Below, piece by piece: positions 1-10,300 of a DNA stretch of 64,000 nucleotides. This stretch comes from [Clostridium] fimetarium (GTDB lineage: Bacteria; Bacillota; Clostridia; Lachnospirales; Lachnospiraceae). The stretch is taken from assembly GCF_900111235.1 (NCBI RefSeq), contig NZ_FOJI01000001.1:186001-250000 (forward strand), in the 5' to 3' direction. Under the pieces are notes generated by a model, which was not told the DNA's origin, searched no databases, and was given only the letters and a program-made list of their open reading frames with translations. Numbering within the stretch: position 1 is the stretch's first letter; each line of letters begins with the position of its first letter. A program made the position numbers and the translations under genes.

Positions 1-123
1 ATTAGTTACACAACACCACCTTGGAGAAAGGCTCAAATCGGAGTAAATATTGCAATGGCAGTTCTACTCTTGGCTGGATATTCATGGGTTATTATTAGAG
101 TTCGTAAAAATAAAAACGTATAA
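1..123 (+). CDS. C-terminal tail of a membrane-anchored protein, probably a GH3 glycosidase (partial)
   Basis: Frame 1 is open from the first base to a TAA at 121-123, giving the last 40 residues of a protein that begins outside the window. They contain PPWRKAQIGVN followed by one hydrophobic helix of about 20 residues and a basic end (IIRVRKNKNV), a C-terminal membrane anchor with a cytoplasmic basic tail. Large Lachnospiraceae GH3 proteins often end like this, and the next gene is GH3, so a second GH3 enzyme is the best guess. The catalytic part is not visible, so the family is inference from context and memory of related tails. Confidence 0.55.
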   Translation: MSYTTPPWRKAQIGVNIAMAVLLLAGYSWVIIRVRKNKNV

Positions 124-204
124 ATAAATTAGCACTGAATAAAATAAACAAGTTATTTCAAGTAAAATATAGCGAAGAATTATCTATACATGTTTCAGTT
201 AGAT

Positions 205-245
205 GCACACAATTTACATCCTTGAATTAGGATGTAAATTGGTGC
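205..245. promoter_or_regulatory. Inverted repeat in the leader of the GH3 gene
   Basis: Positions 211-221 (AATTTACATCC) and 230-240 are perfect inverted copies around an 8-base loop. The stem can extend through C210/G241 and, past one bulged base, through GCAC 205-208 with GTGC 242-245. No T-run follows on either strand, so it does not look like an intrinsic terminator. It lies about 45 bases before the GH3 start codon and could be an operator or an mRNA stem. Confidence 0.45.
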
Positions 246-290
246 CTCTATAAATAACAATACAAAAGTACTAAAAAAAAGGGACCCAAT

Positions 291-2705
291 ATGAAGTATA
301 AAGAATTAATTGATAAAATGACATTAGAAGAAAAGGCATCGCTTATGTCTGGTAAAGATTTCTGGCAAACGCAGGAAATTGGGCATTTGGGAATTAATAA
401 TATATTTTTGGCAGATGGACCGCATGGAATCAGAAAGCAAGCAGCAGCGGCAGATCATCTGGGTCTAAATGCAAGCATTCCTGCAACCTGTTTTCCGACA
501 GCGGCGGCTGTAGCAAACAGCTGGAATGAAGCATTAGGAGAAAAAGTCGGAAAGTACCTAGGCGAAGAGGCAGTTAGCCAAAAAGTTAATGTGCTACTGG
601 GACCCGGAGTCAATATGAAACGAAATCCACTTTGTGGACGAAATTTTGAATATTTTAGTGAAGATCCTTATCTTGCAGGTAAAATGGCGGCAGGGTATAT
701 CAGAGGAATTCAATCAAATGGAATTTCCGCCTGTGTGAAACATTTTTGTGTAAATAACCAGGAAGAGAGACGTATGGCAATCGATACGATTGTAGATGAA
801 AGGACTCTTCGGGAAATTTATCTGACCGCATTTGAAATTGCCGTAAAGGAAGGTAATACGAAGTCTGTCATGTCTTCTTATAATATGCTTAACGGCACTT
901 ATACGAATGAAAATAAATTTTTGATGCAGCAAATCCTACGTGAAGAATGGGGATACAATGGATGTGTAATCACTGATTGGGGCGGTAGCAATGATCGTAT
1001 AGAAGGATTACTAGCTGGCAATGAATTAGAAATGCCAACCACAGCAGGTGAGACTAATCAGTATATTATACAAGCAATTAAGAATGGAATTATTAAAGAA
1101 GAAGTACTAGATACATGTGTAGACAGATTATTGAATCTTATTTTTTCAACAGAGGAAACATTTAAGACGCCAATCGAGGATTTTGATTCGGAAATGCATC
1201 ATAAAGTGGCACAAGAAGTTGCTGAGGAGTCAATTGTACTGCTAAAGAATAATGATAATATTTTACCACTAAGACATGGGATGAAAGTGGCTGTTATTGG
1301 AGATTTTGCGAAAGAAGCAAGATATCAGGGCGCAGGCTCATCTATTGTAAATCCTACCTCGTTAGATAATACATTGGATTGCATTAAATCCTTTGGTATT
1401 GAAACTATTGGTTTTGAAGTTGGATATAACAGATATGGTAAACGAAGTAGTAGCATGATTAGTAAGGCTTGTGCACTTGCAAAAAAAGCAGAAGCTGTTC
1501 TACTATATATTGGTCTAGATGAAGTGAGTGAAGTGGAAGGTCTTGATCGACAGAATATGAAACTGCCTAAAAACCAAATAGAATTATTAAATGCGTTGTA
1601 TCAGGTTAACCCTAATATTGTAGTTGTACTTTCTTGTGGTTCAGTGATAGAAATGCCATGGATAACGAAGGTGAAAGGTCTAGTTCATGCATATTTGAGC
1701 GGGCAGGCCGGAGCAAAGGCCATCTTAAGAATTCTGACTGGCGAAGTAAATCCTTCAGGAAAATTAGCAGAGACTTATCCTATTTGTTATGAGGATACCT
1801 CTTCTTGTCATAATTTTCCAGGAAAAGAAGTGAGCGTAGAATACAGGGAAGCATTATTTATCGGGTATCGTTATTTCGATACAGCAAAAGTTGATGTCTT
1901 ATTTCCTTTTGGATATGGACTTAGTTATACAACTTTCGAGTATTCTGACCTTCAAGTTACAAAAGATGCGGTAACCTTTAAACTGACAAATACCGGAAAA
2001 CATGCAGGGATGGAAATCTCACAGTTGTATGTTGGATGTAACTCAAAGGAGATTTTTAGAGCGAATAAGGAATTAAAAGGATTTGCAAAGACATTAGTTA
2101 ACCCAGGAGAGACAAAGACGGTTACAATTCTCTTTGATGATAAGACTTTCCGATATTTTAATATTAAAAGTAAACGCTGGGAGATTGAAACAGCAGATTA
2201 TCAAATTATGATCGGGGCTTCTAGCATTGACATTAAATTGACGGACAACATTTATATTGAAGGAACAAATGCACCACTTCCTTATGATAAGGAACGGCTA
2301 CCTTCCTATTTCTCGGGAAAAGCAGAAAATGTCAGTGCATCTGAATTTGAAAGCCTACTTGGATATAAAGCACCTAAGACCACTTGGGATAGAAAGAAAC
2401 CGCTTGGCTATAACGACACAATTGCTCAGTGTCAATATGCTAAGGGAGCTTTTGCAAGATTTGCATATCATGTATTAGTTTTTGCCTATTGGTTTTTGAA
2501 AAAAATAGGAAAGCGAAAAATCGCCAATATTATCATGATGTCAGTTTATCATCAACCGTTTCGTGGTATTGCTAGATTGACAGGTGGAATTATGAATATG
2601 CCTATGTTAGATGGCGTTCTTATGATAGTAAATGGGCATTTCTTTAAAGGCCTGAGGCATGTGTTCAGCGAAAGAAAAAAGATGCTACGCGCAGGAATGA
2701 GGTAA
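291..2705 (+). CDS. Family 3 glycoside hydrolase (beta-glucosidase type), cytoplasmic
   Basis: An 804-residue protein without a signal peptide, so it probably hydrolyses imported beta-glucosides. The N-terminal GH3 barrel shows ADGPHGIR (41-48), GPGVNMKRNPLCGRNFEYF (104-122), the substrate-binding KHF (150-152) and VITDWGG, whose Asp229 is the predicted nucleophile. The alpha/beta-sandwich domain follows (AVIGDFA, then GLDEVSEVEGLDR), then a fibronectin-III-like domain (FPFGYGLSYTTFEYS). After about residue 660 there is an unusual extension of about 140 residues, with hydrophobic stretches and basic patches, that may associate with the membrane. The start has only a weak purine-rich binding site. 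The next gene begins 3 bases after the stop, so the two are surely co-transcribed. Substrate linkage cannot be read from sequence. Confidence 0.93.
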   Translation: MKYKELIDKMTLEEKASLMSGKDFWQTQEIGHLGINNIFLADGPHGIRKQAAAADHLGLNASIPATCFPTAAAVANSWNEALGEKVGKYLGEEAVSQKVNVLLGPGVNMKRNPLCGRNFEYFSEDPYLAGKMAAGYIRGIQSNGISACVKHFCVNNQEERRMAIDTIVDERTLREIYLTAFEIAVKEGNTKSVMSSYNMLNGTYTNENKFLMQQILREEWGYNGCVITDWGGSNDRIEGLLAGNELEMPTTAGETNQYIIQAIKNGIIKEEVLDTCVDRLLNLIFSTEETFKTPIEDFDSEMHHKVAQEVAEESIVLLKNNDNILPLRHGMKVAVIGDFAKEARYQGAGSSIVNPTSLDNTLDCIKSFGIETIGFEVGYNRYGKRSSSMISKACALAKKAEAVLLYIGLDEVSEVEGLDRQNMKLPKNQIELLNALYQVNPNIVVVLSCGSVIEMPWITKVKGLVHAYLSGQAGAKAILRILTGEVNPSGKLAETYPICYEDTSSCHNFPGKEVSVEYREALFIGYRYFDTAKVDVLFPFGYGLSYTTFEYSDLQVTKDAVTFKLTNTGKHAGMEISQLYVGCNSKEIFRANKELKGFAKTLVNPGETKTVTILFDDKTFRYFNIKSKRWEIETADYQIMIGASSIDIKLTDNIYIEGTNAPLPYDKERLPSYFSGKAENVSASEFESLLGYKAPKTTWDRKKPLGYNDTIAQCQYAKGAFARFAYHVLVFAYWFLKKIGKRKIANIIMMSVYHQPFRGIARLTGGIMNMPMLDGVLMIVNGHFFKGLRHVFSERKKMLRAGMR

Positions 2706-2708
2706 ATA

Positions 2709-3332
2709 ATGAGTGAAGACCATTTGAAAAATAAAAATATTTCAGGGATTCTGGGAATTTGGACACGGTTTAAGGAGAAGAACCCAACAGGTGCACAATT
2801 TCTGGTGTTTTTCATGTTGAGCAACGGTATAACAATATTGCAAATGGTTTTAATGCCTGTGCTTAAAGGCATGTTTGCGGGTACATCACTAGTAGATACA
2901 AGTTTTCAAATTTTGCAGGCAGGTCATAATTTTGACGGAAGTAAATATTTTGTATTTAATTATGCAGCTGGGGCGATTTCCGCTGGAGGCGGAGGCGGAC
3001 TTGCATACTTTCTTGCAGTACAGATAACTATGGGTATTGCGCAGATTATCAACTTTTTTGCTCAAAGAAATATAACCTTTAAGTCAAATAGTAACATATG
3101 GAAAGCAGCAATGTGGTATGTAATTGCATATATAATTATATCAATTGGAGCAGCAGCTCTTCAAGGATTATATAAAGCACCTATTTATAACTTGCTTATG
3201 AACACATGGAATTTAGGTTCCTTTGGAGAAACGGTGGCGGATTTCATTACAATTATTATAAACTGTGCTATTTCTTTTTGGGTATTTTTCCCAATATTTA
3301 AAGTTATTTTCCACCAGAAATCAGAAAAGTAG
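2709..3332 (+). CDS. Polytopic membrane protein, GtrA-like
   Basis: A 207-residue membrane protein with about four hydrophobic segments (roughly 30-50, 85-110, 135-160 and 180-200). The segment NFFAQRNITFKS before the third helix resembles the GtrA/DPMS-type family (N-rich turn then TFKS), which handles lipid-linked sugars or acts as a small flippase-like protein. That family call is moderate. It follows the GH3 gene by 3 bases and forms an operon with it. Related Lachnospiraceae genomes pair GH3 enzymes carrying the same C-terminal extension with such a protein, as far as I recall. A function in glucoside handling at the membrane is inference only. Confidence 0.55.
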   Translation: MSEDHLKNKNISGILGIWTRFKEKNPTGAQFLVFFMLSNGITILQMVLMPVLKGMFAGTSLVDTSFQILQAGHNFDGSKYFVFNYAAGAISAGGGGGLAYFLAVQITMGIAQIINFFAQRNITFKSNSNIWKAAMWYVIAYIIISIGAAALQGLYKAPIYNLLMNTWNLGSFGETVADFITIIINCAISFWVFFPIFKVIFHQKSEK

Positions 3333-3381
3333 TGAATTTGTATATTTAAATTATTAAACGGTATTTAAACCGTATAGAGTA

Positions 3382-3412
3382 AGCCTCCTTCCGTTGCTAT
3401 CGGTTGGAGGCT
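3382..3412 (+). terminator. Hairpin after the GH3-GtrA operon
   Basis: AGCCTCC (3382-3388) pairs with GGAGGCT (3406-3412), and CCG with CGG inside, separated by a TT/TT internal loop. The 3' side has only ATTTATG, so termination strength is doubtful, but position and GC-rich stem fit the end of the operon. Confidence 0.5.
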
Positions 3413-3418
3413 ATTTAT

Positions 3419-3560
3419 GTGTGCCAGGCATGGCAATAATCTAGCTGGTGAAAGTCCAGTCACGGGTATTTACCGCCAAGTGTAGCGGACCACAAGTTGG
3501 TATCAGTAATGATATGAATGAAGGAAGTGGTGTAGCAAAATTCTTGAGCCTAGGATTTAA
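3419..3560 (+). mobile_element. Possible 5' remnant of a group II intron
   Basis: The sequence opens with GTGTG, the canonical group II 5' end, and continues with CATGGCAATAATCTAGCTGG, then GTGAAAGTCCAG and GCCAAGTGTAGCGGACC. These resemble the domain I beginning of bacterial (clostridial class B-like) group II introns, including the GTGAAAGTCC loop. No intron-encoded reverse transcriptase, domain V or 3' end follows: the GH94 start codon is 395 bases downstream. If right, this is a truncated relic; the match is from memory and needs an Rfam/intron-database search. From about 3560 to 3813 I see nothing else recognisable. Confidence 0.4.
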
Positions 3561-3813
3561 ACGAAGAAACAATTCAGGGATAGTAAAAAAAGAGTTATTA
3601 TAATTAAAGGTGGAGTTCCAAATATTTTTAATGTATGGGAAGATGAAGTGAATATGGTAGAATGATTCGTGAAAATGGTGAAAGAGCGTAGAAAAAAATG
3701 ATTTCATGACATCTATCTGATATTTTAAAAGGCATTCTGATATAAATATTTCTACGAAAATGATAAAATAACTCTAACTGTGATAGAGTAGAATGAAAAT
3801 TGGAGGAAAGATA

Positions 3814-6228
3814 ATGAAATATGGATATTTTGATGATACAAAAAGAGAGTATGTGATTACACGACCTGATACACCGGCACCTTGGGCGAATTATCTGGGA
3901 TCACCAGAGTATGGTGCATTGATCTCTAATAATGCAGGTGGATACAGTTTTGCGAAATCCGGTGCAAATGGCCGAATTTTGAGATATATATTCAATCAGT
4001 TCGATCAGCCGGGACGATATATGTACATTCGCGATAACAAAACACAGGATTACTGGTCGGCATCCTGGCAACCAGTAGGAAAAGATCTCGAAGCATACAA
4101 AAGTGAATGTCATCATGGTACCGCTTATACAAAAATGCTTGCTGATTATAGTGGCATTCATTCAGAGGCGCTGTACTATGTGCCACTGGATCAGACATAT
4201 GAAGTATGGAATCTAAGATTGACGAATCAGTCCGCTGAAGACAGGGAACTTACCGTGACTGGATATGCAGAGTTTACCAACAATAATAATTATGAACAGG
4301 ATCAGATCAACCTCCAATATTCCCAGTTTATTACACGTACGGAGTTTCATGAAAATCGAATCCGTCATGTGATTCATGGGAATCTTGACTGGGCAAAAGA
4401 AGGAGAGGAAGTAGACGATGAGCTTGTAATTGATCGTTTCTTTGCTCTGACTGGAGCGACTGTCGATTCTTACTGTGGAGATCGAGAAGAATTTCTTGGA
4501 CGCTACCATGGATATAATAATCCTCAGGGAGTAGAAAAGGGCCAGTTATCGGGAGAAATGTGCTACAACCAAAATGGCTGTGGGGCACTTTCTACAGTAA
4601 TTCGTTTAAAACCGAATGAAACAAAGGACATTGCCTTTCTTGTTGGAATGAAGGGTAACAAAGAAGCAAAAGAAATTATTGTAAAATATGAAAATACAAC
4701 ACAACAGTGCGAGAAGGAATTAAATGAGCTGATTACCTACTGGCATGGCAGACTGTCTCACTTCCAGGTACAGACACCAAGTGCAGAATTTAATACCATG
4801 ATCAATACTTGGAATGCTTACAACTGCTTTATAACGTTCATCTGGTCCAGGGCTGCATCCTTTTTCTATTGTGGACTACGCAATGGATATGGTTACCGCG
4901 ATACGGTTCAGGATATTCAGGGAATTATTCACCTTGCGCCAGAAATGGCACTGGAAAAGATCCGTTTCATGCTTTCAGCACAGGTAGACAATGGAGGCGG
5001 TCTTCCATTGGTAAAATTCAACCATAATGCGGGACATGAAGATACTCCGGAGGACGCATCCTATGTGAAGGAAACTGGACATCCGGAATATCGTGCGGAT
5101 GATGCGTTATGGCTCTTCCCAACGGTGTATAAGTACCTTGCAGAATCCGGTAACATGGAATTTCTTGATGAGGTAATTCCTTTTGCTAATAAAGATGAGG
5201 GGACTGTCTATGAACATTTGAAGCGTGCGATTGACTTCTCAATGAATCGTCTTGGGGTTCATGGTATGCCTGCAGGTCTGTATGCAGATTGGAATGATTG
5301 CCTTAGACTAGGAAAGAATGGAGAATCTGCTTTTGTAGCGTTGCAGTTCTATTATGCAATGGACATCATAAAAAGATGTGCGGAATACAAAAAGGATACC
5401 CAGTATGGTATCTATCTGGATGAAAAGAAAAACATGCTTGGGAAAATCATAAACGAATGTTGCTGGAATGAAGATCGGTTTATACGTGGCTATACACAAA
5501 CGGGTGAAATCATCGGATGCAAGACAGATCCTGAGGCAAATATGTGGTTAAATCCTCAAAGTTGGGCGGTAATCAGTGGACTTGCCAGTGAGGAACAGGC
5601 AGATACAGCCCTTGATACGGTGTACCAACGTCTGAATACAGAGTATGGCGCAATTCTGATGGATCCACCATATTACAAGCATGCCTTTGAAGGAGCTCTT
5701 GCAGTAATTTATAATGCAGGTTCGAAAGAAAATGCAGGAATCTTCTCCCAATCTCAGGGATGGATCATTTTGGCGGAAGCGCTGCGTGGCCATGGAGACC
5801 GTGCCTTTACTTACTTTATGGAGAATGCACCGGCTGCCCAGAATGAGAAAGCGGATATTCGAAAATTGGAACCATACTGCTACGGACAATTTACAGAAGG
5901 AAAGGACAGCCCACACTTTGGACGTTCTCATGTACATTGGCTGACAGGCACTGCATCTACTATTATGGTAGGTTGTGTAGAAGGAATTCTTGGAATGCGT
6001 CCAGATTTTTCTGGTCTATGCATTTCACCATCCATTCCCAAAGAGTGGGATACGTTTACAGCAAAAAAAGAGTTCCGTGGAAAACATCTGCACATCCAGG
6101 TCTATAACCATAATCAGAAAGAGAGCGGATGTGTGGAACTCTTGGTCAATGGAGAAGCGATGAAGGGCAATTATATTCCATTTGAGAAAATGACAGAGAA
6201 TACGGATATAGTACTTACAATATCATAA
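3814..6228 (+). CDS. GH94 beta-glucoside phosphorylase (cellobiose/laminaribiose phosphorylase type)
   Basis: An 804-residue cytoplasmic enzyme predicted to split a beta-linked disaccharide or oligoglucan with phosphate, giving glucose 1-phosphate plus the shortened sugar. The start ATG at 3814 is preceded by GGAGGA (3802-3807); an in-frame ATG at 3793 has no such site. GH94 marks are the N-terminal PWANYLG and ISNNAGGYSF, RNGYGYRDTVQD near 355-365, and YADWNDCL, where Asp492 sits at the general-acid position. GYRDTVQD differs from the FRDSNQD of typical cellobiose phosphorylases as I remember them, and the neighbouring GH16 enzyme makes laminaribiose or 1,3-beta-oligoglucan phosphorylase attractive. 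Exact specificity is unproven. A second, broken GH94 gene begins 14 bases after the stop. Confidence 0.9.
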   Translation: MKYGYFDDTKREYVITRPDTPAPWANYLGSPEYGALISNNAGGYSFAKSGANGRILRYIFNQFDQPGRYMYIRDNKTQDYWSASWQPVGKDLEAYKSECHHGTAYTKMLADYSGIHSEALYYVPLDQTYEVWNLRLTNQSAEDRELTVTGYAEFTNNNNYEQDQINLQYSQFITRTEFHENRIRHVIHGNLDWAKEGEEVDDELVIDRFFALTGATVDSYCGDREEFLGRYHGYNNPQGVEKGQLSGEMCYNQNGCGALSTVIRLKPNETKDIAFLVGMKGNKEAKEIIVKYENTTQQCEKELNELITYWHGRLSHFQVQTPSAEFNTMINTWNAYNCFITFIWSRAASFFYCGLRNGYGYRDTVQDIQGIIHLAPEMALEKIRFMLSAQVDNGGGLPLVKFNHNAGHEDTPEDASYVKETGHPEYRADDALWLFPTVYKYLAESGNMEFLDEVIPFANKDEGTVYEHLKRAIDFSMNRLGVHGMPAGLYADWNDCLRLGKNGESAFVALQFYYAMDIIKRCAEYKKDTQYGIYLDEKKNMLGKIINECCWNEDRFIRGYTQTGEIIGCKTDPEANMWLNPQSWAVISGLASEEQADTALDTVYQRLNTEYGAILMDPPYYKHAFEGALAVIYNAGSKENAGIFSQSQGWIILAEALRGHGDRAFTYFMENAPAAQNEKADIRKLEPYCYGQFTEGKDSPHFGRSHVHWLTGTASTIMVGCVEGILGMRPDFSGLCISPSIPKEWDTFTAKKEFRGKHLHIQVYNHNQKESGCVELLVNGEAMKGNYIPFEKMTENTDIVLTIS

Positions 6229-6242
6229 AGAGGAAAGAGAAA

Positions 6243-7046
6243 ATGATGGAAAGTAAAATTCAGTTTTCTGGAAATACAGGCACATTTTTATTCATAATCC
6301 GAAGATACAGTCAAGTCTGTATCTTCCGGTTGCAAATGAAGTGGGCATTAAAAGCAGTTACAGAATTGAGATGACGGAATGTGGGGTAACCACAGGTACG
6401 TTCCATTTGTGAAAGTGCAGATACCTATCTATATAAAAGGGAATTTGGAGGATATCGCTTGAAAAACGATTTTGATGAAGAAAAATATGATTTGGGAAGA
6501 ATGTTCGATTTCGCATATGGCGAAAAGGAAAATGGAGCAGTATTTTCACATATGTCTGTTATGTACGCAAAGGCTCTGTATAAAAGAGGTTTTGTAAAAG
6601 AAGGACATAAGGTTTTAGAAGCTCTTCTGCAACAGTCTATGAACAGCGAAATCAGTGGCATGTATCCTGGTATCCCTGAATATTTTGACTCACAGGGGCG
6701 AGGAAAATATTCCTATCTGACAGGAGCAGCAAGCTGGTATATGATGACTCTCATTACTGAAGTATATGGTTTTTGCGGAGAGCAGGGAGATTTATGTATT
6801 GCTCCGAAACTACGAATGGAACAGTTTGATGAGCAAGGCAAGATTGCAGCAGTTTTTCCATTCAGGGAACAGCAGTTTCAGGTAACATACCAGAATCCAG
6901 GCAAGAAGGATTATGGCTGCTATGATATCTGTGAGATAGTCCTGGATGGAAAAATCATAGAGATTTCGAAAGGACAATCTGTGAAGATACCATTTGCAGC
7001 CTTAGAAGGAACAACAGAGCATACCCTGAACATACTGCTTGAATAG
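6243..7046 (+). pseudogene. Decayed second GH94 phosphorylase gene (frameshift and large internal deletion)
   Basis: The start is intact: AGAGGAAAGAGAAA then ATGATG at 6243, giving MMESKIQFSGNTGTF. At a T-run near 6285-6290 the sense shifts to another frame, where SSLYLPVANEVGIKSS matches the GH94 N-terminal pattern (LYFPVANE-G-KSS). That frame stops near 6410, while the original frame resumes with DTYLYKREFGGYR and continues open to 7046. The last 195 residues (MFDFAYGEKENGAVFSHM, YLTGAASWYMM) are a good GH94 C-terminal part. About 500 residues, including the catalytic Asp, are missing. The remaining long open frame could be called as a gene with a TTG start at 6459, but it is only a fragment. 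Confidence 0.85.
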
Positions 7047-7061
7047 AACATAACCTAAAAT

Positions 7062-7125
7062 AAAAAAGATCCTAAAAAGTGCAATTGTTTTCCAATTGCT
7101 ATCACTATAGGATCTATTTTATTGT
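7062..7125 (+). terminator. Terminator after the GH94 region
   Basis: AGATCCTA (7067-7074) pairs with TAGGATCT (7108-7115), and a second stem GCAATTG/CAATTGC (7081-7087 with 7093-7099) lies inside. ATTTTATTGTTTTT follows, and an A-run precedes, so it may work in both directions. The remaining 7126-7394 stretch is AT-rich; I see no gene there. Confidence 0.8.
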
Positions 7126-7394
7126 TTTTAAAAGATATTGTAATGTGAATGCTAAAAGAAATCAAATATTCATGGGATGAGATTTATACAGAAGGGGGAT
7201 GCCTTACAAATTATGGTAAAAGAATTTTTCTTGAATTAGCTGCAATAGAAGTAGATTTTCCATTTTCATTTTATTATGTATAAGTGCATGAATTTTATAT
7301 TTTTTTATTTTATATGGTATATCTAAGTAGACAAAAAAAGTACTATGATGGCATCTATCGAAATAGCATAGTTTGATGAGAAGGAGGAGTAGAT

Positions 7395-10300
7395 GTGTTG
7401 AAAAGGAGTAAAATAGTAGCGGGGGTAGCGGTTGTATTTTTATCTATGGCAACAATGATGATGATGCCTGTATTTGCTGCTGAAGATACAAACAGAGCGC
7501 CGGAATTGTCAGTGCAAACGGACAAATCTGAATATTCAGACAGTGATAATATCGCTGGAATTGTCAAGGTGAATAATCTTAGTACAAATCCATTGACAAA
7601 TATTGAAATCAAAGTACAGGTGCCGGAAGGGTATGTAACAGAGGATGGAAAAGGTTCTTCGGGAGAGTGGATCTATACCATCGCACAGATTGCTAAAGGA
7701 GATACATCAGAAACAAACGTTGTATTCACACCGAAAAAGGCAGACCAAGGGGCAGTACAGAACGCAAATAATAATCCGGGTACTGGCGACTTTAGTCATG
7801 CACAATTGTGGGTATGCATTTTGCTCATAAGTGCAGGCTTCATTGTATTTGTTGTAAAGAAGAAAAAGGGTAAGAAATTAATCACAGTTCTTTTAGTAAT
7901 CACAATGATTGGTGCAATGGTTCCAGCTATTTGTATGAGCAGTGCCTATGCAGCAGAAACAGGCACAGAAAGCAAGACAAACACAGCAACCAACACGATC
8001 ACAGCAACCAAAGACATTACAGTTGCTGGAAAGAATATAACTCTGTTAGTAAAGATGACATTTGAGAATCAGGGACAGGTTGCAGATAAATTGTCTTATG
8101 AAGGTTATAACTTAAAGTGGCAGGATGAGTTTAATGAGACAACACTAAACAGAGATGACTGGAACGTAGAAACACATGATGCCGGATGGGTAAATCAAGA
8201 AAAACAGCAGTATGTTGATTCTGCTGAAAATATCTATCTGAAAGACGGCAAATTAGTATTACAACCAATCAAAACTGTTGATCAGAATGGAGTGACATCC
8301 TACACATCAGGTCGTATTACTACACAGAATAAGGAAAACTTTAAGTATGGTATTTTTGAGACAAGAGTCAAGGTACCTAAAGGACAAGGATATCTGCCAG
8401 CATTCTGGTTAATGGCTGCCGATGAGAATAAATATGGTCAATGGCCAAGATGTGGCGAAATTGATGCGATGGAAGTAATGGGACAAGATACATCGAAAGC
8501 ATATGCAACCCTTCATTTTGGCAATCCTCATAACCAAAGTCAGGGAACCTCTACATTAAGTAATGATACATTTTCTGATACGTATCATGACTTTGCTGTA
8601 GAATGGCTTCCAGGTAAGATCAACTGGTATATGGATGGAGTTCTATTCCATAGTGCAGATAACTGGTATTCCACAACAGAAGGTCAGGGAGAGATTACTT
8701 ACCCCGCTCCATTTGATCAGCAATTCTATATGATCTTAAATCTTGCAGTTGGTGGAAGCTGGGTTGGAAATCCGGATGAAACTACAGATTTTAATAATCA
8801 GGCTTACAGTATTGATTATGTAAAAGTATATCAGAAGGATAGTTATGATGAAAATGTAACAAAACCTGAAAGCAGTGTCACTCAGAGAGACCCAGCTGCC
8901 GATGGAAACTATATTATAAATGGTGATTTTGCAACTGCAGAAAATCTGACAGATGACAAAGATTGGAAGTTCATTACAGCTCTAGGAGGAGATGCGCAGG
9001 CGGTAATAAATAATAACAAGATTGATATTAATAATATCACCAATGGTGGAACTGCAGATTACAGTGTACAGCTAGTACAGCCTAATATTCCATTGAAAAA
9101 GGGTGGAAATTATCAGGTTACGTTTGATGCATGGGCAGATGAAGCCAGAACAATGAAGGTAGGCGTGACAGGACCAGATAATGGTTATGTGCGTTATATG
9201 GCGGATACCAAACTTGACTTAACAACACAAAAGAGTAAATATACTTTTGATTTTTCTATGAAACAGGCTGATGATGCGAACGGGCGTATGGAATTTAATA
9301 TGGGTAATGCAGGTTCCACCGCGAATATCCATATCACCAATGTAACGCTGAAGAAGATTTCACAGTCTGATGGTTCTAATGAAGCGAAAACAGTACTTGC
9401 AGATGGTAACTACGTTTACAATGCTAATTTTCAGGAAGGAGCCAATCATCTGGGATTCTGGAATATTAAATTAGAAAATGGTAAGGCTTATGTCACACCA
9501 TTAGAGGATGGAAGAAGATTAAAGATTGAAGCTCCAGAAGGAACAACAGCTTCGAAACCGGTTGTGATTTCACAGAACGGACTTGCATTAACAGCAGGTA
9601 TAAATTATGCATTGAGTTTCAAAGCTGAGGGAGAATCTGGTAAGAGCATTCAGGCAGCTGTCGCAGGTAAGACTTTTGATGCTACACTTGATGGAAAAAA
9701 TAATTTCTATAGTTATAGTTTCACAATGCCAGCGACAAGTGGAGTAAATGATATTGCATTTACAATCAGCAAACCGGGCGTTTATTATTTAGATGAGATT
9801 CGTATTGCTGAGGATACACTGATTAAGAACGGAAGCTTTAATGCAGGATTGGCAGGATATGAAGCATTTGTTGATACGTCTGCAAAAGCAACTTGTGTAG
9901 TAGACAGCATAACAGAGAAGAATGTAGCAGCAGCTCTTACCATTGATAATACAGGAGATGCGGCTTGGAAGATTCAGTTAAAGCAGAATAATGTGGAACT
10001 GGTGAAAGACCAGTGGTACAAACTTACTCTGGATGCAAAATCAAGTATAGATAGAAAGTTGATGTTTGCAATTCAGAGAGATGGCAGTGGTGATAATAAC
10101 TGGGACCCATATTCCGGAGAGCAGATTGTAGATCTGAAAAGTGGTTATCAGAAATTTACAATTGAATTCCAGATGACGAAAGCAACAGATCTTAAGTCTA
10201 TATTAAGTATCTCTATGGGTGCGGTAGATGGAAAACAGATTACAACGCAACATCAGATCTGTATTGATAATATTAATCTGGAAAAGATTGCTACACCAGG

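Noticed and set aside
6459-7046. Stand-alone 195-residue gene starting at TTG
   Set aside because: GH94-type sequence continues in frame upstream of the TTG and the missing catalytic part shows it is the end of a broken gene.
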